In this document: positions 30,359-42,310 of the stretch, in pieces
How positions within the stretch are numbered: the first letter of the stretch is position 1
Layout of the letters: the number at the start of each line of letters is the position of its first letter
Origin: Lepidostoma basale
Taxonomy: Eukaryota; Arthropoda; Insecta; Trichoptera; Lepidostomatidae
Assembly: GCA_022606425.2 (NCBI GenBank)
Contig: JAHDVF020001471.1
Span: 434,001 to 498,000, forward strand
Length of the DNA stretch: 64,000 bases
Direction: 5' to 3'
Notes under the pieces: model-generated
Databases searched by the model: none
What the model saw: the letters and a program-made list of their open reading frames with translations, nothing else
What the model was told of the DNA's origin: nothing
Made by a program: the position numbers and the translations under genes

Positions 30359-33295
30359 AGGAGCGAGAAGATGCGGTTGAGACGTCCGAGGAATGAAAGC
30401 GTGCACACGGAGACGTCCGTGCACGAGGGCGTGTCCGGGGCTAGTGTGCACATAACGGCGGTACTTATATCTATATTTTGCATATTGTGTAGATGCAAAT
30501 TGACGATCTGTGGCGCAGGATTGATATTCCCATACCAGTGATAAAGATGTCCGTACCGTTCGAATCGTGAATCGATCTCGACTTATCAATTGGCATTATC
30601 CAAGCAAGATGACCGCGATAGATAGATAGATAGATAGATACGTAACCAGAAACGTGATGCAGAATGTAAATATTTGGACGGCGATGTTGTCGGGCGGAGC
30701 TCATGTTACAAAACAAACTAAAAAGCGTTCGGACAGCTATGCCGAGACTAATCGAAAATGAATACGCAGGCGAACTAATATCTTAATATTCGGCGTATTC
30801 GTTTCACAAACATTAATTTTAATGAAACATATTCGTGCACGTTACGAATACAAATTATCATAAAAAATACGTAAAAAAAATAGAGTGGAATTAGGAAAGA
30901 GTTTAATTTAGATACGCGTATGGAGCCCGCGATAAAATAACGCTCACCGCAATATAAAGTACCCAGAAGCCCGCCCCTGCTCATTATAAGATACGCTCGT
31001 GATATAATAATACACATATTAACAATGCATTAAATCCTTTGTTGTTGGGTAATTTGTATCTAGTCCATTAGAACGGATTTAATGAGAATCAAAACGTTTT
31101 TTGTGAGCATAAAATTGAATGCTAATTAATTCTTATTAAGCGAGGCAGAATACATTAACTCGCCGGAGAGGTGAGCACCGAATGTTTTTATTATTTTCAT
31201 TAGTCGAGGATACGGAGCCGTGTTTGTTTGGGTGTAGGTACATATTCAATGCGCCCACGCGAGATTTTGTTAAAATAAAAATAATGGCTGACAATTATGC
31301 CTATTGATTACAATTTTTAATTGTACCCATTAAAAAATAATAATTTATTACCAGTATTAATTCAACGCTGCTCATACATATATAACCCGTAGAGGAACTA
31401 ACATAACAATTTATTAAACGGATTGAGAGCTTCGGATACCCGTTCGTTTGGACCCGGAACATTATGTGCGGCTTGTGATTGTTTCAGTACTAGAAGCCAA
31501 TTAGTCACTTATGCCAACTCTAGTTGTTGTAATGTAAAGAGCAAATTGATATGCACCGAGTTATTACACTCGTGCCAATATTTCGAAACACATTAGTCGA
31601 ATTCTAACACATAAAAGTTCGCGTGCACGAAGTTCTGTGTATACAATGCTCGAAGATTTATTGGTAATGCAGAGTGAATTGTCTGCTGTGTCGATCTACT
31701 TTGTTATGAGATATCAATCAGAGATACGCCCGCGTACGTGTATTGGCGGGGTCGGGTCGTGACCACGCGGAGAGAGCGAATTAACTAGTCGTAAAAGCAT
31801 AAAGTAATAATTAATCGCCTGCAATAAAAAACGCGGCATTTAGAAAATTCGATCGCAGCGATATTTTATGTGTCTACAAGTAATATAAATTTGAATAAAA
31901 ATATTTATAAGTAACATTATTGGCTGACAGCGTTCGAGCGAGGAAATTCAACAGTGTATGGTAAGAACACGCTACTTTATATACACAAACACAAGTAGGT
32001 GGGTACCGACGTGTTAAAAAAAATGGAGATTACAAGAGACTTACGACTGTAGAATAAAAAGGAAACGCGATGTGAAAGATATTCAATTGAACACGATTAA
32101 AAGATTTACGATCCTCGTAACCGGCTTCATTTAAATCAAAAAGCAATTTCGGAACAATTAACGAGCGATGTTATAATAATTCAAGTTTACGATGTAAATT
32201 CTTAATTAAAATTTAACATATCAAGTCGGCGGGGAAAGGTGATACGCGCAGTTAATATTAATTGCGAAACCTCGGGGTGTAAGGAGCTTTAATGCCTCGT
32301 AAATTGCGGCCGATATTTGTGAACCGCGGCCCGTGACGCGCGCGACAGCTTCGGTGTAATCACTTGTTACTCTATATTATCAAAACAGGCGAACGGCCAG
32401 TGGGGAGCGGCGGCTGCAGGCTGCTGCTGACATCACACAGCCTGGAAGATGTTTGCACACTCCCACGCGAGTGTTCGAAGAGATAAATTAAATTACGAAA
32501 TTAAATGGAAACTTAATAACGCTAGTCAAGAACGTCAAGCAACATACTCAGGCCTCAGAAGCTAAATCAACTTTGAATAATCATTAAAATAAATTTTCTA
32601 AATTATTGGATCGTTGAAATACGTTTACATAAATTATTATAATTTGTTTTACACTGTATAATATGTTATCGTAGCCGTTTGAAGATGAAACTCAATTAAA
32701 ATGAAATAAACGCGAACAGAAGCTACTCCGTTGTCGCTGTATAAACATTTTTATTTGCCACGGGTCTGCACTAGCAAGTTGTTCGTCGGGACGCCGATTA
32801 AATAAATCACGGGCCGCCGCCGCCGCGCCGCTCCTGCGCTCGACTCCTGGCTATGGCTCCCGGCTCCCGCTCTTGCTGCCGGCACTTACTTGGGCCAAAC
32901 ACGAAAATGATTTTTAAACCGAGCACATTTATAAAGTTAAAATTATCGCATCGAGAGTGCAATTTCGTTTTAATGGCCGTGCTGTTAAACGACGGTTTAT
33001 AACGAAAGCGTCGTTATGCCGTTATAAAAATGTTACGATATTCGTTTAATGCGACATAAAAGGAGTATTGGAACCGCGACCCCAGTAAGTACTGCGCTCT
33101 CGTACTATGTGCGAACATGGGGGTATTATAATGTTTCTTAGAAGATGTTGACACGTTATAATGATTGATATTTAGACAAATAAATCTTTACACCATTACA
33201 ACGCGGGCTAAATATATGTAAATATTAAATAGTCCATTGTTTTGGCCGAAACACTATGATACCTTAACATTTTAAACTGTTAAATTAAATAACTT
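30359..33295. other. Long repeat-poor intron block
   Basis: Contains a (GATA)6 microsatellite at 30617-30640 and a GC-rich patch at 32800-32890 followed on the minus strand by GTAAGTGCC, a good donor but with no open exon before it. Otherwise no element is recognised. Confidence 0.4.
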
Positions 33296-33443
33296 TGTTT
33301 TATGTATCACAATCGTATTTTATTTTACGCGACAGCTGTTTCGTCAACCTATGTTGACATCATCATTGTAATACCTGATGATGTCAACATAGGTTGACGA
33401 AACAGCTGTCGCGTAAAGTAAAATACAATTGTGATACATGAAA
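33296..33443 (+). repeat. Hairpin family (c), near-perfect palindrome with canonical hammerhead boxes
   Basis: The arms contain GACAGCTGTTTCGTCAACCT and its complement around the centre TTGTAATACC. On the plus strand, 33375-33410 reads CTGATGA, U, stem GTCAAC/GTTGAC with loop ATAG, then GAAAC-AGCT-GTC. Box 1, stem II and GAAA are all intact, with a short helix III closed by C-G. A matching stem I is not evident beyond one pair. Outer arm ends TGTATCACAAT and ATTGTGATACA also pair. Confidence 0.6.
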
Positions 33444-34509
33444 CAGTTTAAAATTTAAATATTATTTTAACAGTGCTATTTTAATTACCTCATCGTGAAA
33501 ACAAATTTATATTCGCAAATAATACATCTTAAGAGATCGACTTCCGATTCCACAAGATAGTAACATTTTAAATGCTTTTTAAATTTAGACCAAAATATAA
33601 TTTATTATTGTAGTTCTATGGCATTTGAAATTTATTTCTCAGTTTTTTGTTGTTTGTGAACAACAAAAAATGTTTATTTTTTAGTTAAATTTTCCTCTAC
33701 ATCTTCTTCTTTAATCCGTCGGGTGATCTGTTATCTCGGAAGTTGCCTCCTCTTGCGATTTGAAGAACAGCTATCTCGCCATCGTTCGAGTAGCCTGCCA
33801 AGCGGACGTTCGCCTACGTGTATCCCATTTGCAGGAGTGTATGCGATTCGATGATTAATGACAAAAAGTTTATTAGAATCAATGAATTTATAAAACACCC
33901 TGTGTCAATAGATAAATAGCACTATTTCTATAATTTGAAGACCTAATAAACTGCGAAGTAAATGGTATTCCATAAATAGTAGTCTTAGTGTGCCAGGACA
34001 GCGGAAGACAAATGGTAATAGAAAACAACACGACATGAATCACGAAACAATAACGATTTAGTACAAAATTATATTAAAAACGACATAAAAATATTAAATG
34101 GAATGATTTATTGCCGACATCGCGAGTTTTGAACGAGAGAACTCAAAATCTAATTACCCTTCACAAGGAAAATTTTCCGGCAAACCTAAATAATTTACTA
34201 TTTGAAGAATCATTAATCATTATTTCTATTGAATGCGGTGAACGCACATTATGGCGATAAAGAAATATTTTTCGTTTGTAAAACACAATAGCAACAAACT
34301 GGTAGAGTTAAAAAATAAAAATTAACACGTGCCATCAAAAAACGTATCCTTTTAACCCTAGAGTGCGTCGTGATGTAAATACGTCTCAACCATCTCCATA
34401 TAATAATAATAAAACACATGTTTAATAGAAAACTGTTTTACCGAGAAATTTAGGAATATTTTTTTAATAAAAGATTTTCTGCTTAATGCTTACACCTAAT
34501 CTAAATAGA
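33444..34509. other. Intron, little recognised
   Basis: 33700-33850 has mixed-composition text that may be a degraded repeat, but no family was matched. Confidence 0.3.
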
Positions 34510-34850
34510 TGGAGCTAGTGTAGATTGAACTAAAAAATGTGAAGTGTTTCAACATTGTAGCATATATACCTACATCTTTCAAAAATGTCAGACGTGGTGG
34601 TCGTAAGAAGGGCGGAATGGGTAATGTTTTTAACATAAAGCGATTGGTTAACCCAACCACTGACAGGTCATAAGTCCTGTAAGCGCCTCGACCACCATAT
34701 TCTGTTCCCAGAAAACAATTTACATCTTCGTCTCTATTGAGATACAATTAATCCTTAAAAATTATTAACCCGCAATGGGTAAAATCCAGTATTTGTCTAC
34801 AAGTATTTGTACACATTCAAAATGTAATATTTTTTTATGTTTCAGGCAGA
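34510..34850 (-). mobile_element. Dispersed repeat family H, most complete copy
   Basis: Reverse-complement copy containing ATTGAGATACAATTAATCCT, GGGAACAGAATATGGTGG (as complement) and GGGCGGAATGGGTAATGTTT. One minus-strand frame stays open for 83 codons (GGRGAYRTYDLSVVGLTNRF), and the equivalent frame is partly kept at 4106. Conservation of a frame suggests descent from a coding element of unknown class. Confidence 0.55.
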
Positions 34851-35671
34851 TGTATAAAACAAAAATATATTATTTTTAATATTTAAAATAATCGCGCACT
34901 GTAAGGGTTAAATTTAGTAAATATGGGTACAAAATAATATAAAAAATAGAACGAGGAATTCATTACGCATACATTTGTCGCCCAGCGCACGTGAGAATAT
35001 CGCATTTGAAAAGCTTTACACGGGTTGCTGGATATGTAAATGAGTGCCAGGGCACGCGATGAGAAATGTTTTGACTTGGCTTTTTAGTTCCAACTGTGGA
35101 GTTTTTGTTATGTGGCAATAAACTGCTGCATATTTATAATCTTAAACTATTAATCAGCGTTAACACACACACTAATACTTCTCTCGGGTCGTTTTTTAAA
35201 TTTTATTTTGAAATATTTTTACCATTATTTCTCAAAGTGTGTAATAAAATTAATATGACTAAATAATAGTAATAGACATGCGAGACGATCATACCATGCC
35301 CGGGTTCCATGTCGCGTTGAATTCAAAAATATAAATTTACAGTCAAAAGGTATAACGTCGTTAAACGTTAACTCAATTTTATTTGAAAACTATTTATATA
35401 TTTTTCATTTCCGACTTCCTCCGGAACATCCTCATACATATATAAGAGAATTCTGGGAATAATAATAAGATAATTCTGGGAGAATGTTAATGCTGGTTAC
35501 CTTTGATCTTTCTTAAGAATTTTTTGGGAGGTATGCCCGTTGACAATTTTATGAATGAGAAATAAAACATAGATAATAATTTCTTTACATGCCGTCATTT
35601 ATCGGTCTATCAATACTACTCTTATCAGTTTAATAAAAGCTCAAAATACTTCAAAAACAAAATTGAAAGAT

Positions 35672-35880
35672 TAATAATACTTATGTTTTCTAGAAGTTTT
35701 CTTGGATTTTATGGGAATGACATATTTCTCCTTGCTAAGGCGCTATCGTTTGATAAAGCATTAGAAAGGTAAAACAAGTCATTTTCATAAAATATAACAA
35801 CACTCCTAGAAAACCGACGTTTTCATTCGTATTGATAATTTAATATGAAGTTTTAGATCAATGTTCAAGAAACAATAAAT
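35672..35880 (+). repeat. Hairpin family (a) with 12-bp TSD
   Basis: Flanked by perfect 12-bp duplications AAATTGAAAGAT at 35660-35671 and 35881-35892. The inside has the family (a) palindrome (degraded core TTGATAA...AAAAC-AA-GTC at about 35750-35780), TTTTCATTCGTATTGATAAT and the end CAAGAAACAATAAAT. The duplication shows that this 209-bp unit transposed. Confidence 0.75.
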
Positions 35881-36182
35881 AAATTGAAAGATGAACTTAA
35901 ATGTAATATATGATCCATTTATAGTATGTGAAAATGTGTGGTTATACCAGATTTTAAATGATTATATCCCCGCTGATTGCTCGAAAGCACCCCATGAAAA
36001 GTGTTTTGGAATCACCGGTTTTGTAAGAGCCCGACTCGCGAGAACGGCCGTAGTTGCCGCAGGCCGGAGCACCGTTAACTAAACCAATAAATATACGTGG
36101 AGAAAACACAACAAAACACAAGTGTAGGTCTTGTTTTCCGCTCTCGCCTCGTATAATAAAAAGCACCCCTTTATACACTTAC

Positions 36183-36240
36183 GGACGTGCGCGGGCGCCT
36201 CGGTCCCGGGGAGTCAGCGGGGGTAAGTAAACACACGTTG
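36183..36240 (-). CDS. Possible additional exon of the host gene
   Basis: On the minus strand a pyrimidine-rich stretch (TTCCTTTTCCTGGCAG) precedes 36240, and CC|GTAAGTG follows 36183. The 58-nt segment is GC-rich and open in the frame that would end in phase 0, reading VCLLTPADSPGPRRPRTS. That frame would join directly to GSDGGGS of the 28795 exon. Supported only by splice signals, composition and phase. Confidence 0.3.
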
Positions 36241-36504
36241 CTGCCAGGAAAAGGAACTGGGAATTGAAAAAAAAGACTCGGGAGTGTCGGCTACCGGCCG
36301 CGGTAATGCGGTAATGCCCGCTGCTCGCACCACGTACGCCGAGTCAGTTGGCTTTATCGAACATGTCTGGAACTACGAGTACCACCCACTTGGAGCAAAT
36401 CGCTCGCAGTTTCAGACGAAATCGCACAATTTTAAACTTTGCTTTTTTAGATCTCAAAATTTTATCCCATTTAATAATTTGAATAATGCTTTACGTATAT
36501 AATC

Positions 36505-36745
36505 TAATTAACCATCACGCAGTCTCTCCGAAGGGGCAGGCAGAAAGAATAAATGAACACATTGTTATTTTCATACATCGTGTCGTGTCATGTACGCACG
36601 TTGATTTCTCCGACTCTTCACGTGGCCGACATTTAATATTTTATTGATTTGATCGTGCCACGTTTTCCTCGGCCTTCCTCTATTTCTAGTTTTATTTACG
36701 TAGTTTCTTGACTATTCTTTCTTCATTCATTCTTTAGGTATTCAC
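36505..36745 (-). mobile_element. LINE family A 3' end
   Basis: Begins TAATTAACCATCACGCAGTC and runs through GATTTCTCCGACTCTTCACG to CTTCGGCC-like GTTTTCCTCGGCCTTCC. Internal deletion near 36550. Confidence 0.75.
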
Positions 36746-37724
36746 ATTAATGTTTTTCTACATATCATCCATCACATTAACATTAAAATATCATATTGCT
36801 TTATTTAAATTCAATGCAATGCTAAATATCTAGTTTTTCATAGATTTCAATAAAAGCACTAATGGCTATAAAACTTGTGTCAAATAAAATGAAATAAAAA
36901 AATCCCAATTATTCGCTAGCCACGCGATTAGAGCGAGATTTAACTTTTGAAGAAATATTCGCGTCAGAATTGCAAAATGTAATTTAGTCATTCAATAATC
37001 ATAAAATATTTCATTCCACACTCGCGCACAAGTGCCGGGCGAATGGTTCATAAAACAACTTTAACCGCGTGTAATAATAACATAATGCGATTTATGATTC
37101 AAAGAAATGCATAGTAAAAAAAATATATTTACGGCATCATTTTAAAGTAGCTAATGTCAGTAATACCTATAATACCTGAAGATGCTCTCCAACTACGCGC
37201 AAGAGATTTTAAGCCCGGCTTAAGATTGTGCTCGTACAAGTGATTTTCTTGCGTTTTCCAGCACCACTAGAAATGTGGAAGTTAGTGGAGAAACAATTTC
37301 CGAGAGACGGAGCTAGTAGCATCAGGGCGCAGCTCGTGTAAAGGGAAGTTAAATGCGAGTAGAGCTTGTTCACTTTCCCTAATTAGTACTGGAGCGGCCG
37401 TGGGAGGGGACGGACGCCGACACGCCAATCAGATACGACCTGCCCGTAGCCTGTGGAATAATTATTTATTAATTGGACAATTACGCGGTTCATTAAAACA
37501 TTTCACCCAACTGCTTAATTTGACAAGAAATTAAGTGGATTTTAAAGTCATTCAATAACCCGTCTCCGGTGTCAGAAATAATTATTGTTTTTACAAGACA
37601 CGTACAAAGTTCATTTGCTGGGAAAATTAACGAAAACTTCGTATAACGAACACAGTTATTTATTATTATTTTATTGAATCACTATTTACATCATAACAGC
37701 ACGAGCCAAATCGATGATGATATT
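36746..37724. other. Repeat-poor stretch
   Basis: No element recognised. The 37290-37460 part is less AT-rich (GGAGACGGAGCTAGTAGC-like) and may be conserved non-coding DNA. Confidence 0.35.
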
Positions 37725-38285
37725 CCCTGATGGTGGAGGGTGCAGAAAAAATTTCTGCGATACCTCTATCTTAGGGAGTATGGATATTACCCGAGGCTCT
37801 TTCCAACTGATTTCTTGCTAGGGATGCTAGGCTACCAGTCACTCGAGAGGAGACGAGACATTCACTTGGGTATCCATTTCTTTCGACTGATAGGCGGTTG
37901 TATACACAACTCAGAAATCCTGAGTGATGTAGGTCTGTTCGACAAAGGGGCCATAGATTGTTTTATCTCCCACGATGCAGAACCAACCTGCCAATGGTTA
38001 TGTCGGTAGGTAAAGCAATATCTTTGCTCAATCGTATCACCTCGGAGTTTGACATATTTTGTGATAGTTTGGCTCATCTGAGGGAAGTTTAGGAAGTTTA
38101 GGGAAGGCTCATCTTTATTATAATTGTATGGTATATTTATTTTATTAATTTGTCATGCATCTTATGTTTCTCGCTCTTTTTATTAATCTATTATGTATCA
38201 CTTATTATTGTGTATCTCTAGTGTATCTTTAGTATATTGGAAAAAAAATCTGTAATGCTTTAGATATGTTTAAAATAAATAAATT
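37725..38285 (+). mobile_element. CR1-like LINE 3' end, family E
   Basis: The frame reads QKKFLRYLYLREYGYYPRLF, then LGMLGYQSLERRRDIHLGIH and NSEILSDVGLF, then a frameshift and VGKAISLLNRITSEFDIFCD. These are late reverse-transcriptase blocks of the CR1 group. A 3' UTR of about 190 bp ends in AAATAAATTAAAAT. Confidence 0.75.
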
Positions 38286-38317
38286 AAAATGGAAAATGAA
38301 AAAAGTATAGCTATCAT

Positions 38318-38500
38318 ATTGATTCACATGAAATGTGAAAGGAAGCTAATCTATCGCCATTTTATTGTCATGTGAAATATTTTTCAGACAAAAGAAAATG
38401 TGACGATCACACTGCCATCGCTGGGAATCGAACACAGGACGTTAGATGGTACAGTAAAAAAAATCTTACCACACTGTCGCGAAGGTCGTCAAGTCAAATT
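38318..38500 (-). mobile_element. tRNA-derived SINE, diverged
   Basis: TCTATCGCCATTTTATTGTC, then GCCATCGCTGGGAATCGAAC (B-box complement), then a 38-bp disturbed part and TGTCGCGAAGGTCGTC. Same family as the other four. Confidence 0.7.
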
Positions 38501-39447
38501 GCACGTCCATTCGTAATAATAAAGTTGTGCCTTAACCTTTGCACTCCTTATTTATTATTTTCTTATGTACCACTAATTTACAAAAAAAAAAATTAAGAAG
38601 GTGTCTTAATAAAAATAAATATTGTAATAGTGTAGTGTGTAGTTGTATATTTTTTCGTTAATTTTAAAAATTGCGTCGTATAACTTCATGTTTAGCTCGA
38701 AATAATAGTTGGTGTAAGAAATACTTCGTTGAGCCACACTCGACATTGGAGTGGTAAGGGTTAAAATATCGACGCAACAATACGCTACAGTGTAAAATCA
38801 TAATTAATCAAGTTAAAATGTAATCTGTGCGGATCCGCGCTAAATTATGCAGGGCCAAAGTTTAGTATTCACTCGATAGGTGGTAATAAATTAGTCTCCC
38901 GTCTCGGGGTTGCCGGCAGACAGCCGACACGTGTGATAAGGAGCGGCGGAGGTAGATCTTGACAGAGAGAGTGCATTAAAAGTTACAGTTTAATTAAATT
39001 ACTCCGGTAATGGGGCAGATAAGCGGCTCGCTAGTTAAAGTTCTGGCTGCCGGAGCTATTACAGGCCATCCTTTAAAAGTTCACCTCCCTAATTACCATT
39101 ATCACATCCCCGCTCCGGTCCTCGCCGCGCGCCGCTCCAGACGGGGAACGAACCACACGTTTAAAACCTGCAAGTGGCGGTAGCGAATAAAGCGGCGCTG
39201 GGAGCTATAAAATGAATACGACTGCTATTTATTACACCACTCCTCTTCAGCTAACTAGCTAACGTGGTCCTGCGCCATAATCGGAATAAAATACATTTTA
39301 CACCCCATGATGGATAAACGGAAGAACGCAATAGACCTGCCTGTAATATAAACAATTAAAACGTTAACTTCCATTGCCGCTGCTGCGTAGCTAGTACACA
39401 TTGCTTCTAATAACATTAGCACCTCTAACTAACTAACTAACTACCCG
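38501..39447. other. Repeat-poor stretch
   Basis: 38820-39250 is compositionally mixed and lacks repeat hallmarks; it could be regulatory. A (CTAA)n tail at 39425-39443 looks like a leftover LINE family A tail abutting the next element. Confidence 0.35.
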
Positions 39448-39700
39448 CGCTGCAGAACCAACCTGCCAATGGTTATGCCTGTGGGTAGGGCAATCTCATT
39501 GCTTAATCGGGTCGCCTCGGAGGTCGACATATTTCGTGATAGTGTGAGTTGCCTCAGGGATGCAATATCAATGTTATGATTCTTTCTAATTCTTAAGCTT
39601 ATTTTTTTTATGCTTCTCTTTTAAATTCTTATAATGTAATTGCAAACGATCTGGAATTATATGTAATGTTTGTGATTTTTATTAAAATAAATTAAATGAA
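39448..39700 (+). mobile_element. CR1-like LINE 3' end, family E, short copy
   Basis: GCAGAACCAACCTGCCAATG through GGTAGGGCAATCTCATTGCT matches 37976-38040. The peptide is PVGRAISLLNRVASEVDIFR. It ends near AAAATAAATTAAATG. Confidence 0.7.
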
Positions 39701-39702
39701 AC

Positions 39703-39835
39703 TAACCATCACGCCCTCCCTAACTAACATTATTCTGTCTTGATATACTTCTCTCGATTCCTCTACATTCATACATTGTGTCATGCATGTAGTCGATTTC
39801 TCTGACTCCTAGGTGATAGACATCTCTGTAAATAT
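39703..39835 (-). mobile_element. LINE family A 3' end, deleted
   Basis: AACTAACCATCACGCCCTCC then TTCTGTCTTGATATACTTCT and ATTCATACATTGTGTCATGC. It abuts the CR1-like tail. Confidence 0.7.
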
Positions 39836-40924
39836 AATAAATACTGGGTTGAGGTTTTCGGTATTCCTCCGGTAAACATTCAGAAATTTAGTGAAATAAT
39901 TCACTAAATTACAAAATAAACTTATATTGGCAACATTAAAAAGATATTTCCATCGAGAATCGGAGATAAATTAACAATAAAATAAAACAATATTACCGTA
40001 CTGTCTCCTACAAACTTTTTACGTCTCACTCTCTCCACTGCTATATTCGCGAGTGCGAGGGACACAAGTTATCAGTCGTGATATATATATTGCGTCAGTC
40101 GGCCTCAGACCTTTGTTACGGTCGGATCATTCGGATGGGTTTATTTGAATGTTTTTTAAGCAAATGGATTATAAAATATTATTAAAATAAATAATTTCCA
40201 ATTTCAAACACTTATTTTGAAGTGTGTTGTAACACACGATACCGCTATTGGCTAAATTTTAAGCAAAATAAGGGGAAGCCCAAAACGAAACATTTTAAAA
40301 ATTGTGATATTCCAAGTATCAAAATGAAATATGACCGTTTTCAATACAATAAAAATCCGTAAGCCAGCGATTCTCCGTATGCGGGGTAGAGTATGCACAG
40401 AGCGGGTTGAAATAATATTACTGAAAAGAAAGAAAAATAAATGCACAAAGGATAAATGTAATATTTAAAATGAAAACATGAAAGAAATTATTGCAGTACA
40501 AGTATGAGATATGTTAGATAGGATTGGCGAGTACAGCGAGACAGAAAATATTTTACGAAACGAATTCAAATTTGATATGAAAATTTAACGATTTCGAAAC
40601 TGCATTTTTGTTCAATTGTGTTATCATATAAATCTGAACACAGAATTGAATATTTTTAGAAGCATTCATAGTATACATTGAATGTAAATTAATAAATAAA
40701 TAAAACTTGCACGACTTTACCAGTTAAGAATCTACCATTAACGGCACAAGCCCTCTGCAAATTATTTTTAATAGTACCTATATTTAAAAAATATATAAGC
40801 ATAACTTTTCATCCCTCCAATACACATGATCAAATTTACAGAAAAGTTATATACGAGTATAATAATCAATAAAACAGTATTGATGCTAAATATAAGGTTA
40901 TTTCATTTACATAATGGTAAATTG

Positions 40925-41215
40925 TGAAAACGTTTTTTAAGTGTTTTAATATAGTTTATATTAGAGACATATTCCTTCGTGCTAGGGCATCATTAAAATG
41001 ACATAATTTGATGATACCCGAGCAAGGCAATACACGCCACTCCAAAAAGGTATAATAAAACTTTCAAAACAGGAACGTTCCCATTAACTTTTTTGCATAG
41101 TGGTGAAAAACAAAGTACAATGTTTTTATTTTGTTTTACTTTAAATACGAATAATAAAAAGTTTCTATTAATATTTGTGGAGATTAATGCTCAAGAAGAA
41201 AAATACATATGATAA
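40925..41215 (+). repeat. Hairpin family (a), old copy
   Basis: CTTCGTGCTAGGGCATCATT pairs imperfectly with TTTGATGATACCCGAGCAAG (41008 onward). Box 1 here is TTGATGAT; GAAAC is changed to AATAC. The downstream text resembles GGAGATTAATGCTCAAGAAG of the family 3' end. Confidence 0.45.
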
Positions 41216-42049
41216 TTTATACATAGAAAGAGAATAGTAACATTTTATGAATATTTTTTCTAAAATGACCAACGGTAACAGTGTAAAAATGTGGCAGAGA
41301 ACCAAAACTTATCTGAAATAATTCTTAAGATTGCTCTTGTCTAACTCCACTTTACGGGAGGGTCGATTGATCCGGCGGGAAATTGCATTTGCAGCGAAGG
41401 TCCCCCCGTCCGGCGCAGATAACGGGAGATTTTTTTTATATATATGTTTCTTCTATCTGCCCCTCGATTTTACTTTCACGCAAGTCAACGACTCCGCCGC
41501 GGGGCCGGGGGTCGGGGCCGAGGGCGGGGGCGCTTTGCTGAAATAACAGAAGGGGGCGCGCCGCAAATATGCTCTCCTCCGCGAGCCGCGCCGGTGCCAG
41601 GAAGGAATAGCGATTACGATATTAAAATGAGAAGAGTTTATTCACGCTCGGCTGCTGCAGAGGGCTTATCCTCATATAAAAAGATTTAGATTTAAATAGT
41701 AGTAACCTACCAGCATTGTGCTATACGCAGTTGTAAACATTATAGTAAAAAAATGAGCTATACGTATTTAAAAGTAACATTCATGTAAACAAAGTAAGCT
41801 ATACTAATTTGCTAACATCGATTGCTAAAAATTCGTGTGAATACATAATGGATGTTGATATAACTAACTTCAATTAACGATAGGGATAAATTGCTTTACT
41901 GAAATATTTATTTAAATTTTATCTTTAGGAAAAATTAAGTCGAATAATTCCTAAAATAAACAACCGTGTTCCGTAGGAACCATTAACATATAAACTAATA
42001 TTATTATATCAACTTAATTATTATTATATATTAACTAGTGTTTTCTTAT

Positions 42050-42310
42050 ATCAATCTATTATTAGGAAGAACCCTTAGTGATAGGATACCCAAAAAAGAG
42101 ATTTGCAGATCCTGCAAATTGACGACATAGTGAGATGGAGTAGGCAGAGAAGACGATTCACATCGAGAGGACGGATCCAGCGAGAATTCCCAAGATCGTG
42201 ATGCACGAGACTCCAAAGGGCCATCGACCACCAGGACGACCACCAAAGAGATGGAGAGAGGGCTGAATGTCTTCATCACAGAATTGATATCCTATATAAA
42301 CAGATCGCAA
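42050..42310 (+). mobile_element. RTE-like LINE fragment
   Basis: Frames give RTLSDRIPKKEICRSC and DIVRWSRQRRRFTSRGRIQR. This parallels the 51101-51415 fragment (DIVQWSRSRRRYWRDHVARM). Confidence 0.6.

Noticed and set aside
32800..32890. Exon on the minus strand ending at GTAAGTGCC
   Set aside because: The sequence before the donor is AT-rich with no open frame or acceptor; only the intron side is GC-rich.
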